IMG/VR virus record: IMGVR_UViG_3300045051_000115
Span: 1 to 41,862 of that record
DNA: 41,862 bases
Strand: one strand, 5' to 3'
DNA from: a virus
In this document: piece by piece, positions 1 to 7,099 of the stretch
Layout: each line of letters starts with the position of its first letter
Numbering within the stretch: the first letter of the stretch is position 1
Notes under the pieces: generated by a model
Told to the model about the DNA's origin: nothing
The model's database searches: none
Seen by the model: the letters and a program-made list of their open reading frames with translations, nothing else
Translations under genes and position numbers: made by a program

Positions 1-382
1 CAATTACAGCACGGCCGCATCGTCGGGCGAGGCCAGCAAGGCCGCATCGTCGGGCTACGCCAGCAAGGCCGCATCGTCGGGCGAGTCCAGCACGGCCGCA
101 TCGTCGGGCGAGTCCAGCAAGGCCGCATCGTCGGGCAATTACAGCAAGGCCGCATCGTCGGGCAATTACAGCAAGGCCGAGGCAAAAGGCGAGAAGACCG
201 TCGCGATGGTTGCCGGAGTTAACGGTCGTGCCCGTGCCGGTGAAAAAGGCGCGTTTGCGCTGGCGTGGGAAGACGCCGGGCAAATGCGGATCGCGGTTGG
301 AATTGTCGGAGAGAACGGGATCGAGGCCGATGTCTGGTACCAGGTCGACGCCTCCGGCGCTCTCGTAAAGGTGTCGCAATGA
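1..382 (+). CDS. C-terminal part of 27-nt-repeat protein (DUF7666-like), continued from window end
   Basis: This open frame enters from the window edge (codons start at position 2) and ends at TGA 380-382, giving 126 residues. It opens with nonapeptide repeats of the type GNYSTAASS, GEASKAASS and GESSTAASS, then a unique tail. The tail (GENGIEADVWYQVDASG and preceding hydrophobic strands) resembles, from memory, the C-terminal domain of the phage DUF7666 repeat family; its function is unknown. The 5' part of the same gene is at 41433-41862. The stop overlaps the ATG of the nuclease gene (ATGA), so the genes are translationally coupled. The number of repeats lost or duplicated at the junction cannot be read from this window. 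Confidence 0.8.
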   Translation, partial: NYSTAASSGEASKAASSGYASKAASSGESSTAASSGESSKAASSGNYSKAASSGNYSKAEAKGEKTVAMVAGVNGRARAGEKGAFALAWEDAGQMRIAVGIVGENGIEADVWYQVDASGALVKVSQ

Positions 383-1524
383 ACGCCCCCGAACGCTTCC
401 CCGCACACGCGCCACTACCGCCGTCCTCGGCCGCTCGTGGCGTGCAGTGCCCCGCCGGCTGGCGATTGATGCCGACGCGCTATCCCGAGGCCGATACGCC
501 CGCCAGCATGGAAGGCGACGCCGCGCACTGGGTCGCTTGCCGAGAGGCATCCGGCCAGGTGACGGCGCTCGGCGCGGCAGCTCCGAACGGTTTAACCGTC
601 TCCGACGAAATGGCCGAAGGCGCCGAGATATACGCCGACCACCTTCGCAGCCTTCGCTCCGTGTGTGACGAGCGCGGCTGGGCGTTGGAGCGCCGTCTTT
701 CCTGCGCCGTCGTGCATCCCGACAACTGGGGCACGCCCGATGCGCTCGGGTACGAGCCGGCGACGAATACGCTGCACGTTGTTGACTACAAATTCGGGCA
801 CCGCTTCGTCGCCGAGTTCGAGAACTGGCAACTGATCGACTACGCGGCCGGCGCGCTGGTCGGACTGCAGGGCAACGGCATCAACGCCCAGTCGTGCAAC
901 GTCGCGCTCCATATCGTCCAGCCGCGCAACTACCACCGCGACGGCCCGATCCGTACGTGGCGCACGACGGCCGCCGAATTGGCCGCATCGTACATTCCCC
1001 GTCTGATGACCGCCGCGACGGCAGCAATGCGCGACGACGCCCCGTGCGTAACCGGCCCGGAATGCGACTACTGCCCCGGCCGCCACGCGTGCGAAGCGGC
1101 CCAGCGTGCCGGCTTTGCCGCGTGTGAGATTTCGACCGGCTCGCTCCCGCTGGAAATGCCGCCCGAAGCAGCGGCGCGCGAACTGGCCCTGCTGCAACGC
1201 GCGGCCGACATGATCGAAGCGCGTCGCACGGGCTTGGTCGGGCAACTCCTCGCCGCGTGCAAGGCGGGCGTACGTGTTCCGGGTTTCCACGCCGAGCAGG
1301 GGTTGGGCCGCGAGCGTTGGGCACGGCCCCTGCCGGAAGTTCTCGCGCTCGGGCAAATGCTCGAAATCGACCTCGCTAAACCGGGCGCAATTACGCCAAA
1401 GCAGGCGATCAAGGCGGGCGTACCCGCCGAGGTCGTCCAAGCCTACAGCGAGACGCCACTCGGCGAAATCAAGCTCGTGTCGGACGGTACGCGTCTCTCT
1501 ACCGTGTTCGGCCGGGCCGCTTAA
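379..1524 (+). CDS. Cas4-like/DUF2800 PD-(D/E)XK nuclease
   Basis: 381 residues. It is probably a recombination or DNA-processing exonuclease of the early operon. The PD-(D/E)XK core is visible as GTPDALGY with Asp121, then VVDYK with Asp136 and Lys138, followed by Gln151 in an amphipathic helix. A cysteine cluster CVTGPECDYCPGRHAC at about residues 222-237 is typical of Cas4/AddB-type nucleases that bind an Fe-S cluster; the cluster itself is inferred. The ATG at 379 was chosen over the upstream in-frame ATG at 265 because it overlaps the previous stop as ATGA and the upstream 38 residues are arginine-rich frame-shadow sequence. DUF2800 genes next to DUF2815 and a family A polymerase are a recurring phage module. 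Confidence 0.85.
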   Translation: MNAPERFPAHAPLPPSSAARGVQCPAGWRLMPTRYPEADTPASMEGDAAHWVACREASGQVTALGAAAPNGLTVSDEMAEGAEIYADHLRSLRSVCDERGWALERRLSCAVVHPDNWGTPDALGYEPATNTLHVVDYKFGHRFVAEFENWQLIDYAAGALVGLQGNGINAQSCNVALHIVQPRNYHRDGPIRTWRTTAAELAASYIPRLMTAATAAMRDDAPCVTGPECDYCPGRHACEAAQRAGFAACEISTGSLPLEMPPEAAARELALLQRAADMIEARRTGLVGQLLAACKAGVRVPGFHAEQGLGRERWARPLPEVLALGQMLEIDLAKPGAITPKQAIKAGVPAEVVQAYSETPLGEIKLVSDGTRLSTVFGRAA

Positions 1525-1537
1525 CCCCCTCAACTCT

Positions 1538-1915
1538 AGGAGCGCAACACCATGAAATTGTCACGACTACGCGAGGCGAACGTGCGCCGATGCGAGCAGG
1601 TATTCCACCCGCTCAATGATTGGACCCCGACCGATTGGGCCTGCGCAATGGCGGGCGAGGCCGGAGAAGCCTGCAACGCGGTAAAGAAGCTGCGCCGGCT
1701 GGCGGATGGTACGAATACGGCGAAAGACCCGCAAACGGAGTCCGACGCGCTCAAGGCTATCGGCGCGGAATTGGCGGACACGATCATCTATTGCGATCTG
1801 CTCGCCGCGCGTCTCGGGCTCGACCTCAGCGTCGAGATTCAATCCAAATTTAACGAAGTGTCGCGCCGGATGAATTCCGACGTGCGCCTCTAACCTCAGG
1901 AGCGCAACACCATGA
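1538..1915 (+). repeat. 18-bp direct repeat carrying two ribosome binding sites
   Basis: The 18-bp string AGGAGCGCAACACCATGA occurs at 1538-1555 and again at 1898-1915. Each copy contains the Shine-Dalgarno (AGGAG), the 9-base spacer and the start codon, one for the MazG-like gene and one for the binding-protein gene. Identity is lost immediately downstream. The copy number suggests duplication of the initiation region or selection for equal translation rates. Confidence 0.85.
1552..1893 (+). CDS. MazG-like nucleotide pyrophosphohydrolase
   Basis: 113 residues, the usual size of single-domain phage MazG-like proteins. The family hydrolyses nucleoside triphosphates to monophosphates and pyrophosphate; in phages it may trim the nucleotide pool or lower ppGpp-type signals. 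The metal-binding motifs are visible: EAGEA with Glu36 and Glu39, and ELADTIIYCD with Glu73 and Asp76. A strong AGGAG lies 9 bases before the ATG. It sits between the nuclease and the single-strand-binding gene in the same direction. The family call is firm; the substrate is not known. Confidence 0.85.
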   Translation: MKLSRLREANVRRCEQVFHPLNDWTPTDWACAMAGEAGEACNAVKKLRRLADGTNTAKDPQTESDALKAIGAELADTIIYCDLLAARLGLDLSVEIQSKFNEVSRRMNSDVRL

Positions 1916-2745
1916 CAGATATTCTCCTCCCCGTCGGTCGCATGATTGGCGGATCGCTTTACAAGCTGCAGGTCAAGAAAGAAAAGAACGGGCAACCGAA
2001 GATCGGCAAAGACGGCCAGCCCGTCAAGGCGATCAACTTCGGCGTCGCCATCGCGAAGGCCGGCACGACGCACTGGGCGCAGACGCCGTGGGGCGCGCTG
2101 ATCCGTAGCGTCGGCCAGGCCGCGTTCGGAGCCTTGTGCGACGCTCCGACGTTCGCGTGGAAGATTACCGACGGCGACTCGGCCATCCCGAACAAGAAGG
2201 GCAACATTCCGAACCAGCAGGTCGGCTACCCCGGCCATTGGGTAATCTGGTTCTCGCAAGGCTGGGCGCCGCAACTCTGCGGCTCGAAGGGCGAGCCGAA
2301 CCCGGCGCTCTTGGTCGAGGATACGGTCCTCCCCGGCGATTGGGTGCAGGTCTTCGTCTCGGTCAAAGACAACAAGCCCAGCGAGTCGCCCGGCGTGTAT
2401 CTGAACCCGGTCGCCGTTGCGTTTGTCGGCAACCACCCCGAGGGCCGTATCGCAACGGCGACGGCGGTCGATACGACGGCGATCGGTTTCGGCCAAGTGT
2501 CCGCACCTGGCGCAGTGCTCGCCGCCCCGGTCGGCATGACGACGGCGGCCGCGGCTCCTCCGCCCGCTGCTGCCGCGGCGGCCGCTCCCCCGCCGCCGAA
2601 CCCGGCCTTCCTCGCCGTGCCGCCCGCGCCTCCCCCGGCGCGCGTTATGTTGCCCGCTGCCGGCGGCGTGTCGTACGAGGACCACATCAAGGCCGGGTGG
2701 AACGACGCCCTTTTGATCCAGCACGGCAAGATGGCGGCTGCGTAA
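1912..2745 (+). CDS. DUF2815-like single-stranded-DNA-binding protein
   Basis: 277 residues. The N-terminal two thirds (starting MTDILLPVGRMIGGSLY, later THWAQTPWGALIRSVG and PGVYLNPVAVAFVG) look like the phage DUF2815-type OB-fold proteins that accompany DUF2800 nucleases and family A polymerases. A flexible Ala/Pro-rich linker follows at about residues 200-250, then a short conserved tail (SYEDHIKAGWNDALLIQHGKM), like the linker plus interaction tip of single-strand-binding proteins. It shares its ribosome binding site sequence exactly with the gene before it. Role in replication is inferred from family and context. Confidence 0.75.
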   Translation: MTDILLPVGRMIGGSLYKLQVKKEKNGQPKIGKDGQPVKAINFGVAIAKAGTTHWAQTPWGALIRSVGQAAFGALCDAPTFAWKITDGDSAIPNKKGNIPNQQVGYPGHWVIWFSQGWAPQLCGSKGEPNPALLVEDTVLPGDWVQVFVSVKDNKPSESPGVYLNPVAVAFVGNHPEGRIATATAVDTTAIGFGQVSAPGAVLAAPVGMTTAAAAPPPAAAAAAAPPPPNPAFLAVPPAPPPARVMLPAAGGVSYEDHIKAGWNDALLIQHGKMAAA

Positions 2746-2940
2746 ATGGCCCGCTCGACCGCCTCCCCCGCTCGATTGACCGCCCAAGCGAACGCGGTCG
2801 TCGGTAACTGCGCCCGTTGCAAGTACGAGCCGCAGCCCGACGGGTTCGCGTGGGTGTTCCATCGGCAGGGACGGCGGGTCGGCCGCACGTACAACCCCGG
2901 CGAGGTTATCCGACTCGCGGAACGGATCGCGGCTCAGTAG
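2746..2940 (+). CDS. Small hypothetical phage protein
   Basis: 64 residues, starting directly after the stop of the binding-protein gene (TAA then ATG). It carries one CARC motif and is otherwise basic and polar, with no membrane segment. It is followed almost immediately by the polymerase N-half, so it belongs to the same transcript. I do not recognise a family; a nucleic-acid-binding or polymerase-accessory role would be a guess. Confidence 0.6.
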   Translation: MARSTASPARLTAQANAVVGNCARCKYEPQPDGFAWVFHRQGRRVGRTYNPGEVIRLAERIAAQ

Positions 2941-2942
2941 TG

Positions 2943-4280
2943 ATGACCCTCGCCCCGCCCCCGCCCGCGCTGGCCGATCTGCGCGCCGGTACGCAACTCG
3001 TCGCCGGCATGGGCCGTGCGACGATCCTGCCCGATATCGACTTTGAAACATACAGCGAGGCCGGGTACGTGTGGGATGCGCCGGCCGGCAAGTGGCGATG
3101 CCTGCCGAACGCTGCGCAGGGTAAAAAGGGATTGCCGATCGTCGGCGCGGCCGTCTATGCGATGCACCCGTCGACCGAGGTCTTGTCGTTCGCGTACGAC
3201 CTTAAGGACGGGACCGGCTCGCACCACTGGCGGCCAGGTCTGCCCAACCCGGCCAACCTGTTCGCGTGGATCGCTCGGGGCGGTTTGCTCGAAGCACACT
3301 ACTCCGGCTTCGAGCATTGGATATGGAACTACGTGTGCACGCGGCGCTACGGTTGGCCGTGGCTCCCGCAGGCCCAGCTCCGCGATAGCGGCGCGAAGGC
3401 TCGGGCACATTGCCTGCCGAGCAGCTTGGGCAAGCTGGGCGCCGTGCTCGGGATCGAGAATCAGAAGGATACGGACGGTGCGCGATTGCTCAAGAAGTTT
3501 TCCATGCCGCGCGATCCGACGAAGACCGACCCGCGGTTGCGTATCGTGCCCGTGCCGGACGCCGAAAAGGCGTTATGGGAAACCCTGCCAGCCATCGGCG
3601 TAAAGAAGATCCCCCGCGTCATTGCCGCTGCACGCGCCGACGCCGAGGACACGCTGCGCCTCTACGCATACAACACGCGCGATATCGTCGCCGAGGGCGA
3701 AGCGTCCGCGCTGATCCCCGACATTGAAGGCGAGGAGCTAGATTACTTCCTCGTCGATCAGGCGATCAACTACCGCGGCGTGGCGATCGACCTGCCGGGC
3801 GTCGAGGCGTGTTGCTCAATCATTGATCAGGCGCTTGAGCGGTACAACGCCGAACTGTACGCGCTGACCGGCGGCCAAGTCGCGCGGGCGTCTGAGATTG
3901 CGCGGCTGACCGGATGGCTCGGGACGCTCGGCATCTACCTCGATAGCTTGGACGAAGACGCAGTCGACGCGGCCCTCAAGCGTACGGACCTCCCCGCCAT
4001 CGCGCGGCGCGCGTTGCAGATCCGCGCGACGGTGGGATCGGCCAGCGTCAAAAAGGTCTATTCGATGCGCAACCGCGTATCGCCGCTGGGCCGCCTGCAC
4101 GACCTTTACAACTACCACGGAGCGCGCACGGGCCGGGCAACCGGCGACGGGCCGCAGCCGACCAATTTACCCAACTCGGGGCCGGACGTTTGGGCGTGCG
4201 AGTGCGGGGCGTACTTCGGGCTGCATCGGATCGCTTGCCCTGAGTGCGGCGAGTCGCCTATCGGGGATATTCCATTTTGA
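2943..4280 (+). CDS. DNA polymerase family A, N-terminal fragment (3'-5' exonuclease half)
   Basis: 445 residues. This is the proofreading exonuclease and the first part of the polymerase domain. Exo I is DIDFET (Asp33, Glu35), Exo II is probably HYSGFEHWIWN, and Exo III is YNTRD near residue 245. Near the C terminus GARTGRATGDGPQPTNLPNSG is the segment that leads into the polymerase active site, followed by a zinc-ribbon-like CEC...CPEC. The frame then stops, before catalytic motifs A, B and C, which are encoded at 4992-6119 after an intervening gene. The start is ATG 2943; a GTG at 2940 overlapping the previous stop is an alternative. The two halves must associate for activity if both are functional; this is inferred. 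Confidence 0.85.
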   Translation: MTLAPPPPALADLRAGTQLVAGMGRATILPDIDFETYSEAGYVWDAPAGKWRCLPNAAQGKKGLPIVGAAVYAMHPSTEVLSFAYDLKDGTGSHHWRPGLPNPANLFAWIARGGLLEAHYSGFEHWIWNYVCTRRYGWPWLPQAQLRDSGAKARAHCLPSSLGKLGAVLGIENQKDTDGARLLKKFSMPRDPTKTDPRLRIVPVPDAEKALWETLPAIGVKKIPRVIAAARADAEDTLRLYAYNTRDIVAEGEASALIPDIEGEELDYFLVDQAINYRGVAIDLPGVEACCSIIDQALERYNAELYALTGGQVARASEIARLTGWLGTLGIYLDSLDEDAVDAALKRTDLPAIARRALQIRATVGSASVKKVYSMRNRVSPLGRLHDLYNYHGARTGRATGDGPQPTNLPNSGPDVWACECGAYFGLHRIACPECGESPIGDIPF

Positions 4281-4281
4281 T

Positions 4282-4995
4282 ATGAGCACGCCACGCCACA
4301 TCGTCGGAGTATCGGGCGGCAAAGACAGCGTCGCGCTGGCGCTCGCCTTGCGAGGGGCGGAGCCGCGCGACTACGAATATATCTGCAATTGGACAGGCAA
4401 CGAACTGCCCGACATGGCCGCGCACATGGCGCGAATCGAGGCGCTACTCGGGAAGCCGATACGGCGCGTGACATACAGATTCGACCTTTTCGGACTGATA
4501 GATGAACTCGGCATGATCCCGAATTTTCGAGCCCGCTTCTGCACGCGGGTTCTCAAGATCGAACCGACGATAGCGTTCTTCGAGTCTCTGCCCCCCGAGT
4601 CCGTTCTATACGTCGGGCTCCGAGCCGACGAAGAAGAACGCAAAGGACTGTACGGCGACGACGTGCGCGTTCGCTACCCGATGCGCGAGTGGGGTTGGAC
4701 GGAGGCGGACGTGTGGCGATACCTAGATGCGCGCGGCATCTGTATCCCAAAGCGAACGAATTGCGCCGTTTGCTATGACCAGCAGATCGGGGAGTGGCAC
4801 GACCTATACCAAAATCATCCGGTCGAGTACGCCCGCGGAGTGGCTGCTGAAATCACGCACGGTCATACGTTCCGAAGCGATAAGCGCGACACCTGGCCGG
4901 CGTCCCTTCTCGAACTGGCGCAAGAGTTCGAGAGCGGCCGAAAACTTCGCAGGCGCGCGAAAGCCGCCCGCGCATGTCGGGTGTGCTCGGTATGA
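4282..4995 (+). CDS. PAPS-reductase-like PP-loop ATP pyrophosphatase, inserted between polymerase halves
   Basis: 237 residues. The PP-loop SGGKDS (residues 11-16) places it in the adenine nucleotide alpha-hydrolase/PAPS reductase superfamily, which activates substrates with ATP, often for sulfur chemistry. Other visible marks are CTRVLKIEP (Cys87), GLRADEEER near 112-120, and paired cysteines CAVC (161, 164) and CRVC (232, 235) that could hold zinc or an Fe-S cluster. Phage members are common and of unknown function; tRNA or DNA modification is possible. It begins one base after the stop of the polymerase N-half and its TGA overlaps the start of the C-half, so it splits the polymerase cleanly. 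Confidence 0.8.
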   Translation: MSTPRHIVGVSGGKDSVALALALRGAEPRDYEYICNWTGNELPDMAAHMARIEALLGKPIRRVTYRFDLFGLIDELGMIPNFRARFCTRVLKIEPTIAFFESLPPESVLYVGLRADEEERKGLYGDDVRVRYPMREWGWTEADVWRYLDARGICIPKRTNCAVCYDQQIGEWHDLYQNHPVEYARGVAAEITHGHTFRSDKRDTWPASLLELAQEFESGRKLRRRAKAARACRVCSV

Positions 4996-6119
4996 CCGCC
5001 ACCCGCACCGAATGGAACCACGACGCCGCGGAGTTTGCCCTGCGCGTCATCGCGCCCGGCTCGCTCGATCTGGTCGAGTGGTACTTCGGCGAGGCGATGC
5101 CGATCATATCGGGATGCCTGCGCGGACTCTTTGTCGCAGCGCCCGGCCACGATCTGATCTGCTCCGACTACTCGTCTATCGAGGCGGTCGTGCTGGCGGA
5201 ACTGGCCGGCGAGCAATGGCGGCAGGAAGTGTTTCGCACGCACGGCAAGATTTACGAAACGTCGGCCGCGAAGATCATCGGCGCAACGCTCGACGAGTTC
5301 ATGCGGCACGCCGGCTATAGCGACGCCCAGCTCGCAACGCCCGCGTGGTGGACGCTGAAACCGGCGAACCCCGGCAAGCACCACCCCAAACGGAAGATGG
5401 GCAAGGTCGCGGAGCTGGCGAGCGGATATGGCGGATGGGTCGGATCGTGGAAAGCGTTTGGCGCCGACGAGTTTCTGACCGACGACGAGATACGGCAAGC
5501 GGTCATCGCCTGGCGCGAAGCGAGCCCGGCCGTCGTCGAACTGTGGGGCGGACAGGAACGCAACTGGCGGCCGGAATTCTTCGGCATCGAAGGCGCGGCC
5601 GTGTCCGCGATCCTGCAGCCGGGCGTCGAGTTCTCGTACCAAGCGCCGAACAGTACCGACCGCGCGTCGTTCGTCATGCGCGGCGACGCGCTCTATTCGC
5701 AATTGCCCTCCGGCAAGTACCTGACCTACCACCGGCCGCGCCTGCGCCCCAGCGACCGCCGGCCGGGGACGTGGGCTATCTCGTACGAGGGATGGAACAC
5801 GAACCCGAAGAATGGGCCGGTCGGCTGGATCCGGATGGACACGTACGGCCCGCGCCTCGTCGAGAACCGCGTTCAAGCCGTCAGCCGCGAGATATTCAAG
5901 ATCGCGAGCATAGCGGCCGAGCGCGCGGGGTATCACGCCTCGGCGCCCGGCGGCTATCCGATCGTCCTGCACACGTACGACGAAATCACGGCCGAAGTGC
6001 CAGGAGGTACGGGGAGTGTCGAAGAATTCGAGCGAATCATGTCGACGATGCCCCCGTGGGCCGCGACATGGCCGGTAAAAGCAAAAGGGGGATGGCGTGG
6101 CAAACGATACAGAAAATAG
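4992..6119 (+). CDS. DNA polymerase family A, C-terminal fragment (catalytic half)
   Basis: 375 residues containing the catalytic core missing from 2943-4280. Motif A is CSDYSSIEA (catalytic Asp59), motif B is KMGKVAELASGYGG at about 135-150, and motif C is HTYDE near 326-330. ATG 4992 overlaps the PAPS-reductase stop as ATGA; an in-frame ATG at 4974 would overlap more and has no better ribosome site. The first residues (TEWNHDAAEFAL) match, from memory, the segment that directly follows the zinc-ribbon linker in intact phage homologues, so the break lies in a domain linker. The reading frame is the same as that of the N-half (4992 minus 2943 is a multiple of three). Confidence 0.85.
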   Translation: MTATRTEWNHDAAEFALRVIAPGSLDLVEWYFGEAMPIISGCLRGLFVAAPGHDLICSDYSSIEAVVLAELAGEQWRQEVFRTHGKIYETSAAKIIGATLDEFMRHAGYSDAQLATPAWWTLKPANPGKHHPKRKMGKVAELASGYGGWVGSWKAFGADEFLTDDEIRQAVIAWREASPAVVELWGGQERNWRPEFFGIEGAAVSAILQPGVEFSYQAPNSTDRASFVMRGDALYSQLPSGKYLTYHRPRLRPSDRRPGTWAISYEGWNTNPKNGPVGWIRMDTYGPRLVENRVQAVSREIFKIASIAAERAGYHASAPGGYPIVLHTYDEITAEVPGGTGSVEEFERIMSTMPPWAATWPVKAKGGWRGKRYRK

Positions 6120-6351
6120 GGACGGCGGGCCGGCATTCCCCGCGGCGTTCAGCAGTCATCAGCCCGGCATGACGCTCCGCGACTACTTCGCCGCGGCAGC
6201 ATTGCAAGGCATCCTTGCGATGAACGCGAACCCCAATCTCCACCCCGACGGGCGTAGCGGTCAGGCGTATTACGACCATGGCCGGGCTGACCTGATGGCC
6301 TGTGATGCTTACCACCTGGCCGACGCCATGCTCGCGGAGCGCGCCAAGTGA
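6097..6351 (+). CDS. Small conserved phage protein (GGPAFP...GMTLRDYFAA type)
   Basis: 84 residues from a GTG at 6097, overlapping the end of the polymerase gene by 23 bases; AGGGG lies a few bases upstream. The motif GGPAFP followed by GMTLRDYFAAAALQG is a hallmark of a small protein found in many tailed-phage early regions, with a C-terminal helix containing AYHLADAML. Function is unknown. An ATG at 6092 is out of frame. It is co-transcribed with the polymerase. Confidence 0.75.
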   Translation: MANDTENRDGGPAFPAAFSSHQPGMTLRDYFAAAALQGILAMNANPNLHPDGRSGQAYYDHGRADLMACDAYHLADAMLAERAK

Positions 6352-6587
6352 GCGAAGCCGTCGACGGCCGCGATCCCGGCGAGTTCGACCGTCGCATCGT
6401 GGCGCTTTGGGCGGCCGTCTTCACGCTCGGGATTGAGGATTACAAGTACGGCAAGCGTACCGGAAAAGACGCGTACAAGGCGGCGCGCTGGCTCGAGGCG
6501 GATAACGGCTCGTTCGAGTGGCTTTGCAGTCTGTTCGACTTCGACCCGGCCATCGTGCGGGCGCGCGTCAAATGCTCCGCGCCCTGA
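6348..6587 (+). CDS. Small hypothetical phage protein
   Basis: 79 residues from GTG 6348, which overlaps the previous TGA (GTGA). It is predicted helical, with a segment KAARWLEADNGSFEWLCSLFDFDP resembling small phage early proteins that have a short helical core and an Asp-Pro near the end. There is no signal peptide or cysteine cluster. The coupled start is the main support that the gene is real. Function unknown. Confidence 0.65.
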   Translation: MSEAVDGRDPGEFDRRIVALWAAVFTLGIEDYKYGKRTGKDAYKAARWLEADNGSFEWLCSLFDFDPAIVRARVKCSAP

Positions 6588-6727
6588 CGCTCCGATTTAT
6601 GGCCGCCTGGCATCGCGTCGACGCGTATCTGTACACGTGCCGTGGAATGAACGCCGAGGCAATCGACGCGAACCGGCGGGCGTGCCGTTGCGAGAGCGCG
6701 GCCGATTTAAGGGAGTACAAACTATGA
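6572..6727 (+). CDS. Very small hypothetical protein (51 aa)
   Basis: 51 residues from ATG 6572, overlapping the end of the previous gene by 16 bases; its TGA overlaps the next ATG (ATGA). The protein is basic at the start and carries YTCRGMNAEAIDANRRACRC in the middle. A longer upstream frame exists but overlaps the previous gene more and looks like shadow sequence. Support is the tight packing between two other coupled genes. Function unknown. Confidence 0.5.
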   Translation: MLRALTLRFMAAWHRVDAYLYTCRGMNAEAIDANRRACRCESAADLREYKL

Positions 6728-6906
6728 CGACTCCGGTCGACGAGCCGTGCGGCGCGTGCATTGAGAAGCGCCAGGAGAGCGGCTGGCTTTGCCTCGCGTG
6801 GGGAACGCCGCTACGGTCGAACAGGATGGGGGCGATTCGTTGCTATGACTGCCGGCAGGATCCCGGCAACCGCGTCATGGTCGAGGAGGCGCTGCACCGT
6901 GACTGA
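6724..6906 (+). CDS. Small zinc-ribbon-like protein
   Basis: 60 residues from ATG 6724, coupled to the previous stop. Two CxxC pairs are visible, CGAC near the start and CYDC about 35 residues later, the layout of a small zinc ribbon. DNA or RNA binding is plausible but not shown. The stop lies within the DUF4224 gene that follows (8-base overlap). Confidence 0.6.
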   Translation: MTTPVDEPCGACIEKRQESGWLCLAWGTPLRSNRMGAIRCYDCRQDPGNRVMVEEALHRD

Positions 6907-7099
6907 CACGCTCACGCTCACGCCCGAGGAACTTATCGACCTCACCGGATGGCGCCAGCCGTCCCGGCAGATCGAATGGCTGACCCGTGCCGGCGTGCCC
7001 CATTTTGTGCGCCGCGACGGCCGACCGCGCGTCGTTCGGGCGGCGTTGTTACAATCGAAGGCCGAGGAATCGAACAGGCGCCCCCGTCTGAGGCTATGA
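6899..7099 (+). CDS. DUF4224 protein, integrase-associated
   Basis: 66 residues from GTG 6899. The sequence LTPEELIDLTGWRQPSRQIE followed by WLTRAGVP and RRDGRPRV matches the DUF4224 family, which in many phages lies immediately upstream of a tyrosine integrase. A role as a DNA-binding accessory factor such as an excisionase is often suspected but not proven. The TGA overlaps the integrase ATG (ATGA), so the two are translated together. Confidence 0.8.
   Translation: MTDTLTLTPEELIDLTGWRQPSRQIEWLTRAGVPHFVRRDGRPRVVRAALLQSKAEESNRRPRLRL

Noticed and set aside
1567-3051. Long antisense open frame (494 codons) opposite the MazG, binding-protein and polymerase genes
   Set aside because: Arg/Gly-rich composition typical of antisense frames in GC-rich DNA; the plus-strand proteins show clear family motifs and ribosome sites.
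4282-4995. Intein or group I intron splitting the polymerase
   Set aside because: The insert has its own start and stop, no splice-junction residues and no intron-like structure; it is a free-standing gene.
4863-5972. Antisense frame of 369 codons opposite the polymerase C-half
   Set aside because: Arginine-rich shadow of a gene with all family A catalytic motifs; no ribosome site.
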